A program made the translations under genes and the position numbers. Below the pieces are notes generated by a model. That model made no database searches and was not told the origin of the DNA. It saw only the letters and a program-made list of their open reading frames with translations. From positions 186,001 through 250,000 of the forward strand of contig NZ_QGGR01000002.1 of NCBI RefSeq assembly GCF_003148685.1: a stretch of 64,000 nucleotides of DNA, given 5' to 3'. Numbering within the stretch: position 1 is the stretch's first letter; every line of letters starts with the position of its first letter. Origin of the DNA: Actinoplanes xinjiangensis. Lineage in GTDB: Bacteria; Actinomycetota; Actinomycetes; Mycobacteriales; Micromonosporaceae. Shown here one piece after another: positions 35,881 to 43,626 of this stretch.

Positions 35881-36858
35881 GTGGAAAAACGAAGCTTCCG
35901 TAGGCTGGGCAGGACCGTCGGCGTGGTGGGTCTCGGTGCCTGGCAGCTCGGTGCCGACTGGGGGCAGGTCAGCGAGGCCGACGCGCACGCCACCCTCCAG
36001 GCCGCCGTCGACTCCGGGGTCACCTTCATCGACACCGCCGATGTGTACGGTGACGGCCGCAGCGAGCAGATCATCGGCTCGTTCCTCGCCGATCACCCGG
36101 ACCTGACCGTCTTCACCAAGATGGGCCGCCGGCTCCCCCAGGAGCCCGCCAACTACCACCTGGACAACTTCCGGGCGTGGACCGACCGCTCCCGGGCCAA
36201 CCTCGGCGTGGACACGCTGGACCTGGTGCAGCTGCACTGCCCGCCCACCGCCGTCTTCAGCTCGGACGAGGTCTACGACGCTCTCGACACGCTGGTCGAG
36301 GAGAAGCGGATCGCGGCGTACGGCGTGAGCGTCGAGAAGGTCGACGAGGCACTCGCCGCGATCGCCCGGCCCGGAGTCGCCAGCGTGCAGATCATCCTGA
36401 ACGCGTTCCGGCTCAAGCCGCTGGAGCGGGTGCTGCCGGCCGCCGCCGAGGCCGGGGTGGGCATCATCGCCCGGGTGCCGCTCGCCAGTGGCCTGCTGTC
36501 CGGGCGCTATGACGAGAGCACCACGTTCGGCGCCGACGACCACCGCAACTACAACCGGCACGGCGAGGCGTTCGACGTCGGCGAGACCTTCTCCGGTGTG
36601 GACTTCCGGGTGGGCCTGGAGGCGGTGGGCCGGCTGCGCCCGCTGGTGCCGGCCGGCGCGACGATGGCGCAATTCGCTCTCCGCTGGATCATCGATCAAC
36701 CGGGGGTCACGGCCGTGATCCCGGGTGCCCGTAACCCGGAACAGGCACGGGCGAACGCGGCGGCGGCCGACCTTACGCCACTCCCGCCGGAAAGCCGGGA
36801 AATGATCACTGCGGTCTACGATGAGTTGATTCGCCCACAGGTGCACGACAAATGGTGA
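35881..36858 (+). CDS. aldo/keto reductase
   Basis: A 325-residue NADPH-dependent (alpha/beta)8 oxidoreductase. The catalytic tetrad is visible: Asp and Tyr in FIDTADVYGDGRSE near residues 48-56, Lys in VFTKMG near 80, and His in DLVQLHCPP near 118. The C-terminal cofactor loop IPGARNPEQARANAAA is present. The substrate is unknown. The GTG start is supported by the leaderless promoter. The next gene overlaps its last 7 bp. Confidence 0.92.
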   Translation: MEKRSFRRLGRTVGVVGLGAWQLGADWGQVSEADAHATLQAAVDSGVTFIDTADVYGDGRSEQIIGSFLADHPDLTVFTKMGRRLPQEPANYHLDNFRAWTDRSRANLGVDTLDLVQLHCPPTAVFSSDEVYDALDTLVEEKRIAAYGVSVEKVDEALAAIARPGVASVQIILNAFRLKPLERVLPAAAEAGVGIIARVPLASGLLSGRYDESTTFGADDHRNYNRHGEAFDVGETFSGVDFRVGLEAVGRLRPLVPAGATMAQFALRWIIDQPGVTAVIPGARNPEQARANAAAADLTPLPPESREMITAVYDELIRPQVHDKW

Positions 36859-37082
36859 ACAATGAAACCGAGCCACCGCGGTTGAGAGGCTGGCTCACCA
36901 TGTCCCTCGGTCTGCTCGCCGTCGTACTCGGTGGCGTGTGGACGCTTCAGGGCTTGGATTACCTGGGCGACAGTCTGATGAGCGGGCAGACGGTGTGGGC
37001 GGCGGTCGGCGGCGCGCTGATCGTTGTCGGACTGGCATTGATCGTCGTGGGGATGCGCCGGCGTTCCAGCGGACAGCACTGA
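36852..37082 (+). CDS. small two-helix membrane protein, hypothetical
   Basis: A 76-residue protein with helices at about residues 15-33 and 48-67 and a basic tail (MRRRSSGQH). It overlaps the aldo/keto reductase stop, so it is translated from the same message. I recognise no family. A strong stem-loop follows it. Confidence 0.75.
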   Translation: MVNNETEPPRLRGWLTMSLGLLAVVLGGVWTLQGLDYLGDSLMSGQTVWAAVGGALIVVGLALIVVGMRRRSSGQH

Positions 37083-37113
37083 GGTCCACCCGCGCGGGCG
37101 GACCGACGAAAGA

Positions 37114-37146
37114 GGCCCCGCACCTCGGTGACGAGGGTGCGGGGCC
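37114..37146. terminator. stem-loop between convergent membrane protein and cold-shock genes
   Basis: A perfect 11-bp stem (37114-37124 with 37136-37146), loop of 11 nt, between two convergent genes; probably works in both directions. Confidence 0.8.
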
Positions 37147-37209
37147 ACGGTCGGGCCGGCCTCCGCCAGGCGGCCGGCGACCGGTCTCACGACCGGTTTA
37201 GATAAGGTC

Positions 37210-37413
37210 TCAGAGCGGGCGAACCTGCTCCGCCTGGGGGCCCTTCTGGCCCTGGGCGATCTCGAACTCGACCCGCTGGTTCTCCTCCAGAGTGCGGTAG
37301 CCGCTCGTCTGGATGGCCGAGAAGTGGACGAACACGTCAGCACCCCCGCCGTCGACGGTGATGAAGCCGAAGCCCTTGTCTGCGTTGAACCACTTCACGG
37401 TTCCTTGCGCCAT
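37210..37413 (-). CDS. cold-shock protein (CspA family)
   Basis: A 67-residue single-domain nucleic-acid chaperone. RNP1 is KGFGFITV and RNP2 is VFVHFSAI. It starts [14 protein letters not shown] at ATG 37413, with AGAAGGAGA upstream. The 276 bases from 37414 to the terminator at 37690 have no gene and may include a long mRNA leader, a common feature of cold-shock genes, though I see no specific motif. Confidence 0.96.
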   Translation of the reverse strand: MAQGTVKWFNADKGFGFITVDGGGADVFVHFSAIQTSGYRTLEENQRVEFEIAQGQKGPQAEQVRPL

Positions 37414-37689
37414 GCTGAACTCTCCTTCTGAAAATGCCGGCCCGCCCAACCGCGGCAGCGCGGGGCCGATGACCGTTTTCGAGCAGCGGTACCGCGAGGC
37501 GGCCTTTCAGAGGACGTCCCGTCCACTCGGCCCTCGCGACACCTGGCGCCCCTCCCGGGATGGGGCCGGCGTCCCGTGGGCCCAGCAGAAGCTAGCGAAC
37601 CACGTACGCAAAAACTGGCCACACTGTACCCGAAAATCGGGCCGCAAAGCTGCCCCTCGAAGGAATCCAATAATGGGTGACCGATATGG

Positions 37690-37739
37690 AAAAGGCCCCC
37701 CACTTCTTACCGAACGAGTCCGGTACGAAGCGGGAGGCC
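37690..37739 (-). terminator. intrinsic terminator after the DUF4235 gene
   Basis: On the minus strand a 19-bp stem (37721-37739 with 37694-37712, two wobble pairs and one mismatch) is followed by TTTT at 37690-37693. This is the only classic stem-plus-T-run terminator I see in the window. Confidence 0.85.
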
Positions 37740-37769
37740 GCCAAGACAGTTGTCTATACAGAAGATGAT

Positions 37770-38042
37770 CTAGTCGGGCCACGTGCCGGTCAGTTTGTGG
37801 GTGGTGATCACGCCCCCACGGTGGACCGCAGCCTTCACCAGTGAGAAGATCGCGCCCTGCAACGCGGCCGCGGTGAGGATCTCGCCCCAGCTTCGATCCG
37901 GGTCGCCGGCGTCCGGTGCGTCGTCCTCTCCGGCGACCAGCTTCCACACCTCTTTGAAGAGGAAACCAGCGGCCGCACCGGCGGCGAAACCGAGCGCCAC
38001 GTTGACCGGCTTCAGTGCGACTTTCGAAAACTTGCCCGCCAT
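37770..38042 (-). CDS. DUF4235 family membrane protein
   Basis: A 90-residue protein with two hydrophobic segments (NVALGFAAGAAAGFLFKEVW near residues 14-33, and ILTAAALQGAIFSLVKAAV near 55-73), the DUF4235 layout. Function unknown. It is last in a run of small membrane-protein genes with DUF3618 and a holin-like protein, and its start overlaps the DUF3618 stop by one base. Confidence 0.88.
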   Translation of the reverse strand: MAGKFSKVALKPVNVALGFAAGAAAGFLFKEVWKLVAGEDDAPDAGDPDRSWGEILTAAALQGAIFSLVKAAVHRGGVITTHKLTGTWPD

Positions 38043-38407
38043 CAGCGCCTCCCTCGGACGATCAGGATGATCCCGGCCAGTGCCGCCAGTCCGGCGACCA
38101 CCAGCACCGTGGGCATCGGATTGGCTCGTACCCGCGATCCGGCCTGATATGCCAGTTCCCGCGGCGGGGTCTCGCGAACCCGGTCGGTCGCACCGGCCGC
38201 GGCCTCGCGCACCCGGCCGGTCATCGCGGCGGCCTGGGTCAGCACCCGCTGCTTGGTCTCCTGCACCTGCTCACGGGCGCGGGCCTTCACATCCGCGCGC
38301 GCGGCCAGCGCCTGCACCGTCGCGCCCAGATCGGCGCGGGTCTGCTTGATGTCATCGCGCAGCGCCGCCAGGTCCGGCTTCGCGGCGGATCCGTTCGTCT
38401 CTGTCAT
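38042..38407 (-). CDS. DUF3618 family protein
   Basis: A 121-residue protein. Residues ~15-35 (LRDDIKQTRADLGATVQALA) form the DUF3618 signature helix, residues 36-95 are charged and probably coiled coil, and one membrane helix (about 98-116) ends the protein before RGRR. It is likely an inner-membrane anchored protein facing the cytoplasm. It overlaps the holin-like gene by 4 bp. Confidence 0.9.
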   Translation of the reverse strand: MTETNGSAAKPDLAALRDDIKQTRADLGATVQALAARADVKARAREQVQETKQRVLTQAAAMTGRVREAAAGATDRVRETPPRELAYQAGSRVRANPMPTVLVVAGLAALAGIILIVRGRR

Positions 38408-38841
38408 GCCCGGCTACGCTCCTTGACCGCGTGTTTCACTTCGTCGACATCGGCCTTGACACTCTCGATCGCGGCCAGCGGCTCCGGCGGGACGGCCCGG
38501 CTGAACTGCTTCTTGCCGACCAGCGCGAGCACGCCGGCGGTCGCGAAGAGCACCACCGTGACGATCAGGGCGGCCAGCCAGAGCGGTAGGACCAGGTCCA
38601 GGGCGATGACCACGGTCGCGATCGCCGCGCCCAGCCCGTACAGCCCCAGCGCTCCGGCGCCACCGAACAGCCCGGCGCCGATACCCGCCCGTTTGCCCTT
38701 CTCTGCCAGCTCAGCCTTGGCCAGGGCGATCTCGTCCCGGACCAGACGGCTCAGTTGCTCACTGGCCTGCTGCACCAGCTCCGCGGTCGACCTCTCGGCG
38801 GTCGGCCGGACGGGAACGCCGTTCACGACATCGGCCATCAT
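38404..38841 (-). CDS. holin-superfamily III-like (DUF1469 / Holin-X) membrane protein
   Basis: A 145-residue protein with an N-terminal amphipathic region (TAELVQQASEQLSRLVRDEI), two membrane helices (about 52-76 and 82-105) and a charged C-terminus (VKADVDEVKHAVKERSR). This is the actinobacterial phage_holin_3_6 pattern; despite the name these are chromosomal proteins not known to lyse cells. Two ATGs (38841, 38838) follow a G-rich ribosome site. It opens the DUF3618/DUF4235 operon. Confidence 0.87.
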   Translation of the reverse strand: MMADVVNGVPVRPTAERSTAELVQQASEQLSRLVRDEIALAKAELAEKGKRAGIGAGLFGGAGALGLYGLGAAIATVVIALDLVLPLWLAALIVTVVLFATAGVLALVGKKQFSRAVPPEPLAAIESVKADVDEVKHAVKERSRA

Positions 38842-38887
38842 GTCCCCCCTTTCCGTGTGTCCGGGGTATGCCCTGATCAGAGGTCTC

Positions 38888-40075
38888 TCAATCCTTGCTC
38901 TCCGACGCAACCGGGACGGGCCCTCCGAACACCACTCCGCGGGCTTCACCGTCCAGCCCGCCGCTGAAGACCCGGGCCGCGTCCGAGTCGGCATCGGCGT
39001 CCGCGACGGTGTCCGGCCGGTGCCGGCGGACCGGCTGGACCGGCACCGGCGCGGCCTGCTCGACCTCGGCGCGCATCCGCGGCACCGCGGCCCGCTGGTG
39101 CTGCCAGATCCAGCCGACCAGCCGCTCCCGGACCAGGCACCGCAGGTCCCACAGCGCCGCCGCGTCGTTCGCGCTGACCAGGGCCCGCAGGCGGATCCGC
39201 CCGTCGACCGCCTCGGTCACCTGGAGCACGCAGACCTTGCCGTTCCACAGGTCCGACTCCTCACAGACACGCCGCAGCTCGGCCCGCACCGGCTCGATCG
39301 GGGTGGCCCAGTCCACGTCGATCTCGGCGGTGCCGAGCACCGCCGACGACGTCCGCGTCCAGTTCTGGAACGGCTTGGTGGTGAAGTACGACGTGGGCAG
39401 GATCAGCCGCCGGTCGTCCCAGATCTGCAGCACCACGTAGGTCAGGGTGATCTCCTCGATCCGGCCCCACTCCTGCTCCACCACGACCACGTCGTCGACC
39501 CGGATCGCGTCGCTGAACGCCAGCTGGATGCCGGCGAACACGTTACCCAGGGTGCTCTGCGCGGCCAGGGCGGCGACCACGCTGATCACGCCGGCCGAGG
39601 CGAGCACGCTGGCGCCGAGCGCCCGGATGTCGGGGAAGGTCATCAGCATGACGCCGATGGTCAGCACCACGATGGCGGCAACGGTGACCCGGCGCAGCAT
39701 CACCACCTGGGTCTTGATCCGCCGGCTCTTCAGATTGTCCGGCACGTCGGTGCGCCACCGGGCCAGTGCCATGTCCTCCAGCACCAGCAGGGTGGCGCCG
39801 ACCAGCCAGGCGGCGGCCGCTATGCAGAGCAGCACCAGCGCGTGCACCACACCGGATCGTCCGTGGAAGTCACCGGCCCAGATCCGGACGGCCTGCTGCA
39901 CCGTGGTCAGCGTGACGGTCGCCAGGAACGGCCGGTGCATGGTCCGGGCCAGGGCGGCGGCGAGCGGGTAACGGCGCCCGATCCGTTTGACGATCCAGTG
40001 GACTATCTCGACGAACACGATCGCCGCCCCCGCCGCGGCGGCGACGGCGAGCGGAGCTGTCACAACGCTGGACAC
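38888..40075 (-). CDS. MscS-family mechanosensitive ion channel
   Basis: A 395-residue membrane protein with about four helices and the MscS pore region ALGASVLASAGVISVVAALA (near residue 155), then NVFAGIQLAFSDAIRVDD and the beta-domain ending RLILPTSYFTTKPFQNW. The C-terminal ~60 residues are acidic and disordered (DADADSDAARV). It should release solutes on hypo-osmotic shock. GTG 40075 has AAGGAG six bases upstream. It lies upstream of the holin/DUF3618/DUF4235 genes with a 46-bp gap. Confidence 0.93.
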   Translation of the reverse strand: MSSVVTAPLAVAAAAGAAIVFVEIVHWIVKRIGRRYPLAAALARTMHRPFLATVTLTTVQQAVRIWAGDFHGRSGVVHALVLLCIAAAAWLVGATLLVLEDMALARWRTDVPDNLKSRRIKTQVVMLRRVTVAAIVVLTIGVMLMTFPDIRALGASVLASAGVISVVAALAAQSTLGNVFAGIQLAFSDAIRVDDVVVVEQEWGRIEEITLTYVVLQIWDDRRLILPTSYFTTKPFQNWTRTSSAVLGTAEIDVDWATPIEPVRAELRRVCEESDLWNGKVCVLQVTEAVDGRIRLRALVSANDAAALWDLRCLVRERLVGWIWQHQRAAVPRMRAEVEQAAPVPVQPVRRHRPDTVADADADSDAARVFSGGLDGEARGVVFGGPVPVASESKD

Positions 40076-40132
40076 TTGATCTCCTTCCCACGGGCGTGGT
40101 CACGGCCGGCGTCCAGCCTTGCCCGAGGGGGC

Positions 40133-40196
40133 GGACGGAAACACCGGTGGCGGCGGATGTCGGAGATAGCTCACATCCGCCGCCGGGGTTCCGTCC
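40133..40196 (-). terminator. large stem-loop after the DUF1206 gene
   Basis: An inner perfect 12-bp stem (40149-40160 with 40173-40184) is extended by GGACGGAA/TTCCGTCC outer arms (40133-40140 with 40189-40196). It lies between the DUF1206 stop and the mscS start on the same strand. Confidence 0.75.
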
Positions 40197-40200
40197 CGTG

Positions 40201-41022
40201 TCAGATCTTGCGGTACTTGGCCTGCGCGAGGCAGTAGACGCCGAACGCGGCGATACCGGCGGCGATCAGGACCAGCAGCCAGACACCCCAGGAGTAGCCG
40301 GCCAGCGTCTTCAGAGCGGCGTCCAGACCACGGGCCTGCTCCGGGGCGTAGTTGACGGCGGCGATCACCACGAGGAGACCGGCGATCGCGTACGCCACGC
40401 CCTTGGCCATGTAACCGGCCATGCCCAGGCGGACGATCGGCTGGCGGGTGCCGGCCGGCATCTGCTGGGTGTTGAGGTGACGGAGGAACTTCTTCTTCCA
40501 GCCGTAGTACGCCATGCCGACACCGATGCCGAGCACCACGAGACCGATCACGCCGACCAGGATGCGGCCGCTCTCGGAGGCCATCAGGCCGGAGGCGCCG
40601 CTCGCGTTGCTGTCACCCATCGAGGAGCCGGCGTCCTGGACCACCTTGATGGCGTTCCAGGCGAGGTAGCTGTAGAGGAGGGTGCGGGCGCCGGAGAGGA
40701 TCCGCTCGGCCATGGCCCGGCGGTCCCGCGGCCCGCTCTCGCCGATCGCGGCCTCGAACGCCTGCCAGATCGCCATCGCGATCAGGCCGACGGCGATGAT
40801 GATCAGCAGCGTCTTGCCGAACGGCTGCTTGGCGATGCTCTGGAGGGCTCCGGACTGGTCACTGTCCTGGTTGGAGCCGCCCAGGGCCACCTGCAGCGCG
40901 ATCCAGGCGAAGAGCAGGTGGATGATGCCGTACCCGATGAACCCGCCCCGGGCCAGAAGCTCCAGGGGCTTGCTCTCGGCGGCCCGTGACGCGGTGTGCT
41001 TGACGTTCGAGGCTGCGGTCAT
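40201..41022 (-). CDS. DUF1206 domain-containing membrane protein
   Basis: A 273-residue protein with six membrane helices in three repeats of two, the DUF1206 pattern. Each repeat opens with a Gly/Tyr motif (ARGGFIGYGIIHLLFAW near residue 25; RTLLYSYLAW; RLGMAGYMAKGVAYAIAGL near 195). Function unknown. ATG 41022 has a run of six G upstream. It is a separate transcription unit ending in a large stem-loop. Confidence 0.9.
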   Translation of the reverse strand: MTAASNVKHTASRAAESKPLELLARGGFIGYGIIHLLFAWIALQVALGGSNQDSDQSGALQSIAKQPFGKTLLIIIAVGLIAMAIWQAFEAAIGESGPRDRRAMAERILSGARTLLYSYLAWNAIKVVQDAGSSMGDSNASGASGLMASESGRILVGVIGLVVLGIGVGMAYYGWKKKFLRHLNTQQMPAGTRQPIVRLGMAGYMAKGVAYAIAGLLVVIAAVNYAPEQARGLDAALKTLAGYSWGVWLLVLIAAGIAAFGVYCLAQAKYRKI

Positions 41023-41066
41023 GCCCCCCAATGTGACCAGCGGCGACGATCGTCAAACGTGGGCCG

Positions 41067-41393
41067 TCAGCGGGACACCTCGATCTGGATCGCGTCAGAC
41101 GTCACGCTGGACAGCGAGACCTGGAGCCCGCCGACGTCGACGGCCTGCTGGCCCTTGGTGAGCTGGATCTGCTCGCCGGCCACGTCGAGAGTCACCGTGT
41201 TCTCGTCGGCGGAGATGAACTTGGCCTGCACCCCGAGCACCTCGACACTGGCGTTGGTCTCTCGCTTGATGTTGACGGTGCACTGGTCGAGGCCACAGCT
41301 GACGTCGTCACTGCACCCGGTGAGCAGGGTGAGGCCGAGGGCGGCGGAGGCGAGAGCGGCGGCGATGCGGCGGCGGGGCAAGGAGATCAACAC
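41067..41393 (-). CDS. putative lipoprotein, hypothetical
   Basis: A 108-residue protein with a lipoprotein signal: PRRRIAAALASAALGLTLL then TGC (lipobox LLTGC, cysteine near residue 27). The mature part has two further cysteines (VSCGLDQCTVNIKRE) and is predicted to be beta-rich; I do not recognise the family. GTG 41393 has TACCGT exactly 7 nt upstream, suggesting a leaderless transcript; TTG 41390 is the next possible start. It is divergent from the GNAT gene with only 43 bp between starts. Confidence 0.8.
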   Translation of the reverse strand: MLISLPRRRIAAALASAALGLTLLTGCSDDVSCGLDQCTVNIKRETNASVEVLGVQAKFISADENTVTLDVAGEQIQLTKGQQAVDVGGLQVSLSSVTSDAIQIEVSR

Positions 41394-41400
41394 CCTTCCC

Positions 41401-41406
41401 ACGGTA
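41401..41406 (-). promoter_or_regulatory. -10 box of leaderless lipoprotein transcript
   Basis: TACCGT on the minus strand, 7 nt before GTG 41393. Confidence 0.5.
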
Positions 41407-41423
41407 CGGGGTCCGAGCAAACC

Positions 41424-41429
41424 TAAGGT
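41424..41429 (+). promoter_or_regulatory. -10 box of leaderless GNAT transcript
   Basis: TAAGGT, 7 nt before GTG 41437; the two divergent promoters are packed into 43 bp. Confidence 0.5.
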
Positions 41430-41436
41430 GGCAAGC

Positions 41437-41724
41437 GTGAGCGAATATCCGGTCCGCGACAACACCGCCGAGCACCGTTTCGAACTGAGCGTCGACGGCG
41501 AGGTGGGCGCACTGGCCACCTACCGGCTGCGCGACGGCGTGGTGAACATCCTGCACACCGAGACCGCACCGCCGATGCGCGGCCATGGCCTGGCCGGCGA
41601 ACTGGCCCGGCAGACCCTCGACCAGATCCGCGAACGCGGCGACCGGGTCGTCCCGTCCTGCCCGTTCTTCGCCAGGTGGATCGAGGAGCATCCCGCCTAC
41701 CAGGACCTGGTGGTCAGCCGCTGA
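41437..41724 (+). CDS. GNAT-family N-acetyltransferase (YjdJ type)
   Basis: A 95-residue minimal GNAT domain. The acetyl-CoA loop is HTETAPPMRGHGLAGELARQ near residue 40, and CPFFARWIEEHPAYQDLV near 75 is the hallmark of the small YjdJ/Gcn5-related group (N-acetyltransferase_2). Substrate unknown. GTG 41437 is supported by the leaderless -10 box; GTG 41428 in frame is less likely as it lies within that box. Confidence 0.87.
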   Translation: MSEYPVRDNTAEHRFELSVDGEVGALATYRLRDGVVNILHTETAPPMRGHGLAGELARQTLDQIRERGDRVVPSCPFFARWIEEHPAYQDLVVSR

Positions 41725-41732
41725 GTCGCCGA

Positions 41733-41776
41733 CGTCCCGCCCCGCCGACGTCTCGTGGACACGGCGGGGCGGGACG
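41733..41776. terminator. bidirectional stem-loop between GNAT and GH3 genes
   Basis: A perfect 15-bp stem (41733-41747 with 41762-41776) with a 14-nt loop between convergent genes. Confidence 0.85.
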
Positions 41777-41794
41777 GTCCCCGGGAGGTGAAGC

Positions 41795-43363
41795 TCAGGC
41801 GGCGATCGGCTGCGGGGCCGGCTCGGGGACGTCCACCCCGGCGATGATCTCGGCGGCGGCCCGGCCCAGTGCCCGGGTCGCCCCGTGCGTGGCGATGTGC
41901 ACCCCGCCGGTCACCGTGACCGGGATGCCCATCTCGACGACGATCGCGTCCGGCCGCGCCGCGAGGACCCCGGCCAGCGTCCGGTCGATCCACGGGTGGC
42001 GGTGCACGTCGCGGACCACCAGGACCAGCGGCCCCTCGCCCGCCCCGGCCAGCACCGGCACCGACGGGTCGGCCAGCGCCTCCAGGTCGGCGGCCTCGAA
42101 CCGGACCGCGGTGGTGCCGGGCAGCAGCTCGGCGAGCGGTTCGCCGACCCCCCACGGGGTCTCGCTGCCGATCGCGATGTTGCGCGGCGGCGCGAACTCG
42201 ACCACGTGCGGGATGCCGGTCACCGGCAGGGACGGGCTCGCGCCGGTGCTGGTCACCCGCACCGCCCGGCGCGCGGCCGCGAACCCGACCGTCGAGCCGA
42301 GCACCGCGACCTCGGTACCGGCCGCGGCGTCGGCGATCGCCCGGGCACCGGTCGCGATCTGCGTCCGGGTGGTCCAGGCGGCCAGCCGGCGGACCCGCGT
42401 GACGGCGTCGCGCAGCCGCTGCTCGGGGATCTCCCCGGAACGGACCGCCTCGACGATCGCGTCCCGCAACCGGATCGCGGTCTGCTCGTCGGCGTGGTCA
42501 CCGCCCACGCAGATGGCGTCCACCCCGGCGGCGATCGCCCGGACCGCGGCGCCCTCCAGGCCGTAGCGGCGGCACACCCCCTGCATCTCGATGCCGTCGG
42601 TGACGATCAGGCCGTCGAAGCCCAGTTCCTGGCGGAGCAGGCCGGTAAGGATGCGCGGGCTGAGCGTGGCCGGCAGCTCCGGGTCCCAGGCCGGGACCAG
42701 CAGGTGGCCGGTCATCACCGACCGGGCACCGGCCGCGATCGCCGCCCGGAACGGGACCAGCTCGCACTCGGCCAGTTCGTCCTCGGTCCGGGCGATCACC
42801 GGCACGTCGTGGTGCGAGTCGACGGCGGTGTCGCCGTGACCCGGGAAGTGCTTGGCGCACCCGGCCACCCCGGCCGACTGGAGCCCGCGGATGAAGGCGG
42901 ACGTGTGCCGGGCGACCAGGTGCGGCTCGGCGCCGAAGGCCCGTACCCCGATGACCGGGTTTCCGGGGTTGCTGTTGACGTCGGCGTCCGGGGCGTAGTC
43001 GAGGGTGATGCCGGCGTCGGCCAGCTCCCGGCCCAGATCCCGGGCGACCAGCTCGGTCAGCTCCGGGTCGTCGACCGCGCCCAGGGCCAGATTGCCCGGG
43101 CGGGAGCTGCCGTGCCGCGACTCGAACCGGGTGACGTCACCGGCCTCCTCGTCGATGGCAACGATCACATCGGGGTTCTCCGCGCGGAGCTGCGCGGTGA
43201 GGGCGGCCACCTGTGCGGGCGACTCCACGTTGCGGGCGAAGAGCGCCACGCCCCCGAGCCCGGTGCCGAGCCAGCGGCGGACCCAGTCCGGCGCGGTCGT
43301 TCCCACGAAACCCGGTTGCAGTACCGCAGCTGCCAGTTCCGGCAATTCGCCGTGAATGGACAT
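41795..43363 (-). CDS. glycoside hydrolase family 3 beta-N-acetylhexosaminidase (NagZ-like)
   Basis: A 522-residue protein. The GH3 catalytic barrel (residues ~1-330) includes the NagZ signature KHFPGHGDTAVDSHHDVP near 170, whose Asp-His pair assists catalysis, and the nucleophile aspartate in LIVTDGIEMQGV near 240. A second alpha/beta domain of ~190 residues follows, absent in short enterobacterial NagZ but usual in Gram-positive forms. It probably acts on peptidoglycan turnover fragments. No signal peptide is visible, so it is predicted cytoplasmic. ATG 43363 has GGAGG about 10 nt upstream. Confidence 0.9.
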   Translation of the reverse strand: MSIHGELPELAAAVLQPGFVGTTAPDWVRRWLGTGLGGVALFARNVESPAQVAALTAQLRAENPDVIVAIDEEAGDVTRFESRHGSSRPGNLALGAVDDPELTELVARDLGRELADAGITLDYAPDADVNSNPGNPVIGVRAFGAEPHLVARHTSAFIRGLQSAGVAGCAKHFPGHGDTAVDSHHDVPVIARTEDELAECELVPFRAAIAAGARSVMTGHLLVPAWDPELPATLSPRILTGLLRQELGFDGLIVTDGIEMQGVCRRYGLEGAAVRAIAAGVDAICVGGDHADEQTAIRLRDAIVEAVRSGEIPEQRLRDAVTRVRRLAAWTTRTQIATGARAIADAAAGTEVAVLGSTVGFAAARRAVRVTSTGASPSLPVTGIPHVVEFAPPRNIAIGSETPWGVGEPLAELLPGTTAVRFEAADLEALADPSVPVLAGAGEGPLVLVVRDVHRHPWIDRTLAGVLAARPDAIVVEMGIPVTVTGGVHIATHGATRALGRAAAEIIAGVDVPEPAPQPIAA

Positions 43364-43473
43364 GTGCCCCCGTACCTCCGATGCGTTCTGCTCCCCGTTA
43401 CGGGGACCTATGTTCACACCCCCCGCAGACTTTAGTCAACAAACCTTTCTATTTGCTGTCACGTCCCGATCGC

Positions 43474-43479
43474 TAGGAT
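43474..43479 (+). promoter_or_regulatory. -10 box of leaderless 41-aa peptide transcript
   Basis: TAGGAT, 6 nt before GTG 43486; a TTGCTG sequence lies 15 nt upstream of it. Confidence 0.5.
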
Positions 43480-43485
43480 GTGCAC

Positions 43486-43611
43486 GTGCTCACTCCCCTC
43501 GCCGCAACGGGTGTCGACTGGTCCGAGGTGCATGCCGTCCGGCTCCTCGGCATCGCCCTGGCCGTGCTCTTCCTGCTCTGGGCGATCCGCCGCATGTTCG
43601 GAGGCAAATAG
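43486..43611 (+). CDS. 41-aa single-pass membrane peptide, hypothetical
   Basis: The frame begins MLTPLAATGVDW and holds one membrane helix (about residues 20-35, LLGIALAVLFLLWAI) with a basic end RRMFGGK. Supported by a leaderless -10 box, a stop just before the next gene's ribosome site, and codon use like its neighbours. It ends 15 bp before the LLM oxidoreductase gene, so the two are probably cotranscribed. No known family. Confidence 0.6.
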   Translation: MLTPLAATGVDWSEVHAVRLLGIALAVLFLLWAIRRMFGGK

Positions 43612-43626
43612 GGGTATCGGGGCGCC

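Noticed and set aside
37414..37689. Cold-shock riboswitch-like leader
   Set aside because: A long leader is plausible but I could identify no defined structure beyond the terminator of the upstream gene.
38404..38841. Prophage remnant suggested by a holin-like gene
   Set aside because: No other phage gene is present; this holin-superfamily protein is a chromosomal actinobacterial type that occurs with DUF3618 and DUF4235.
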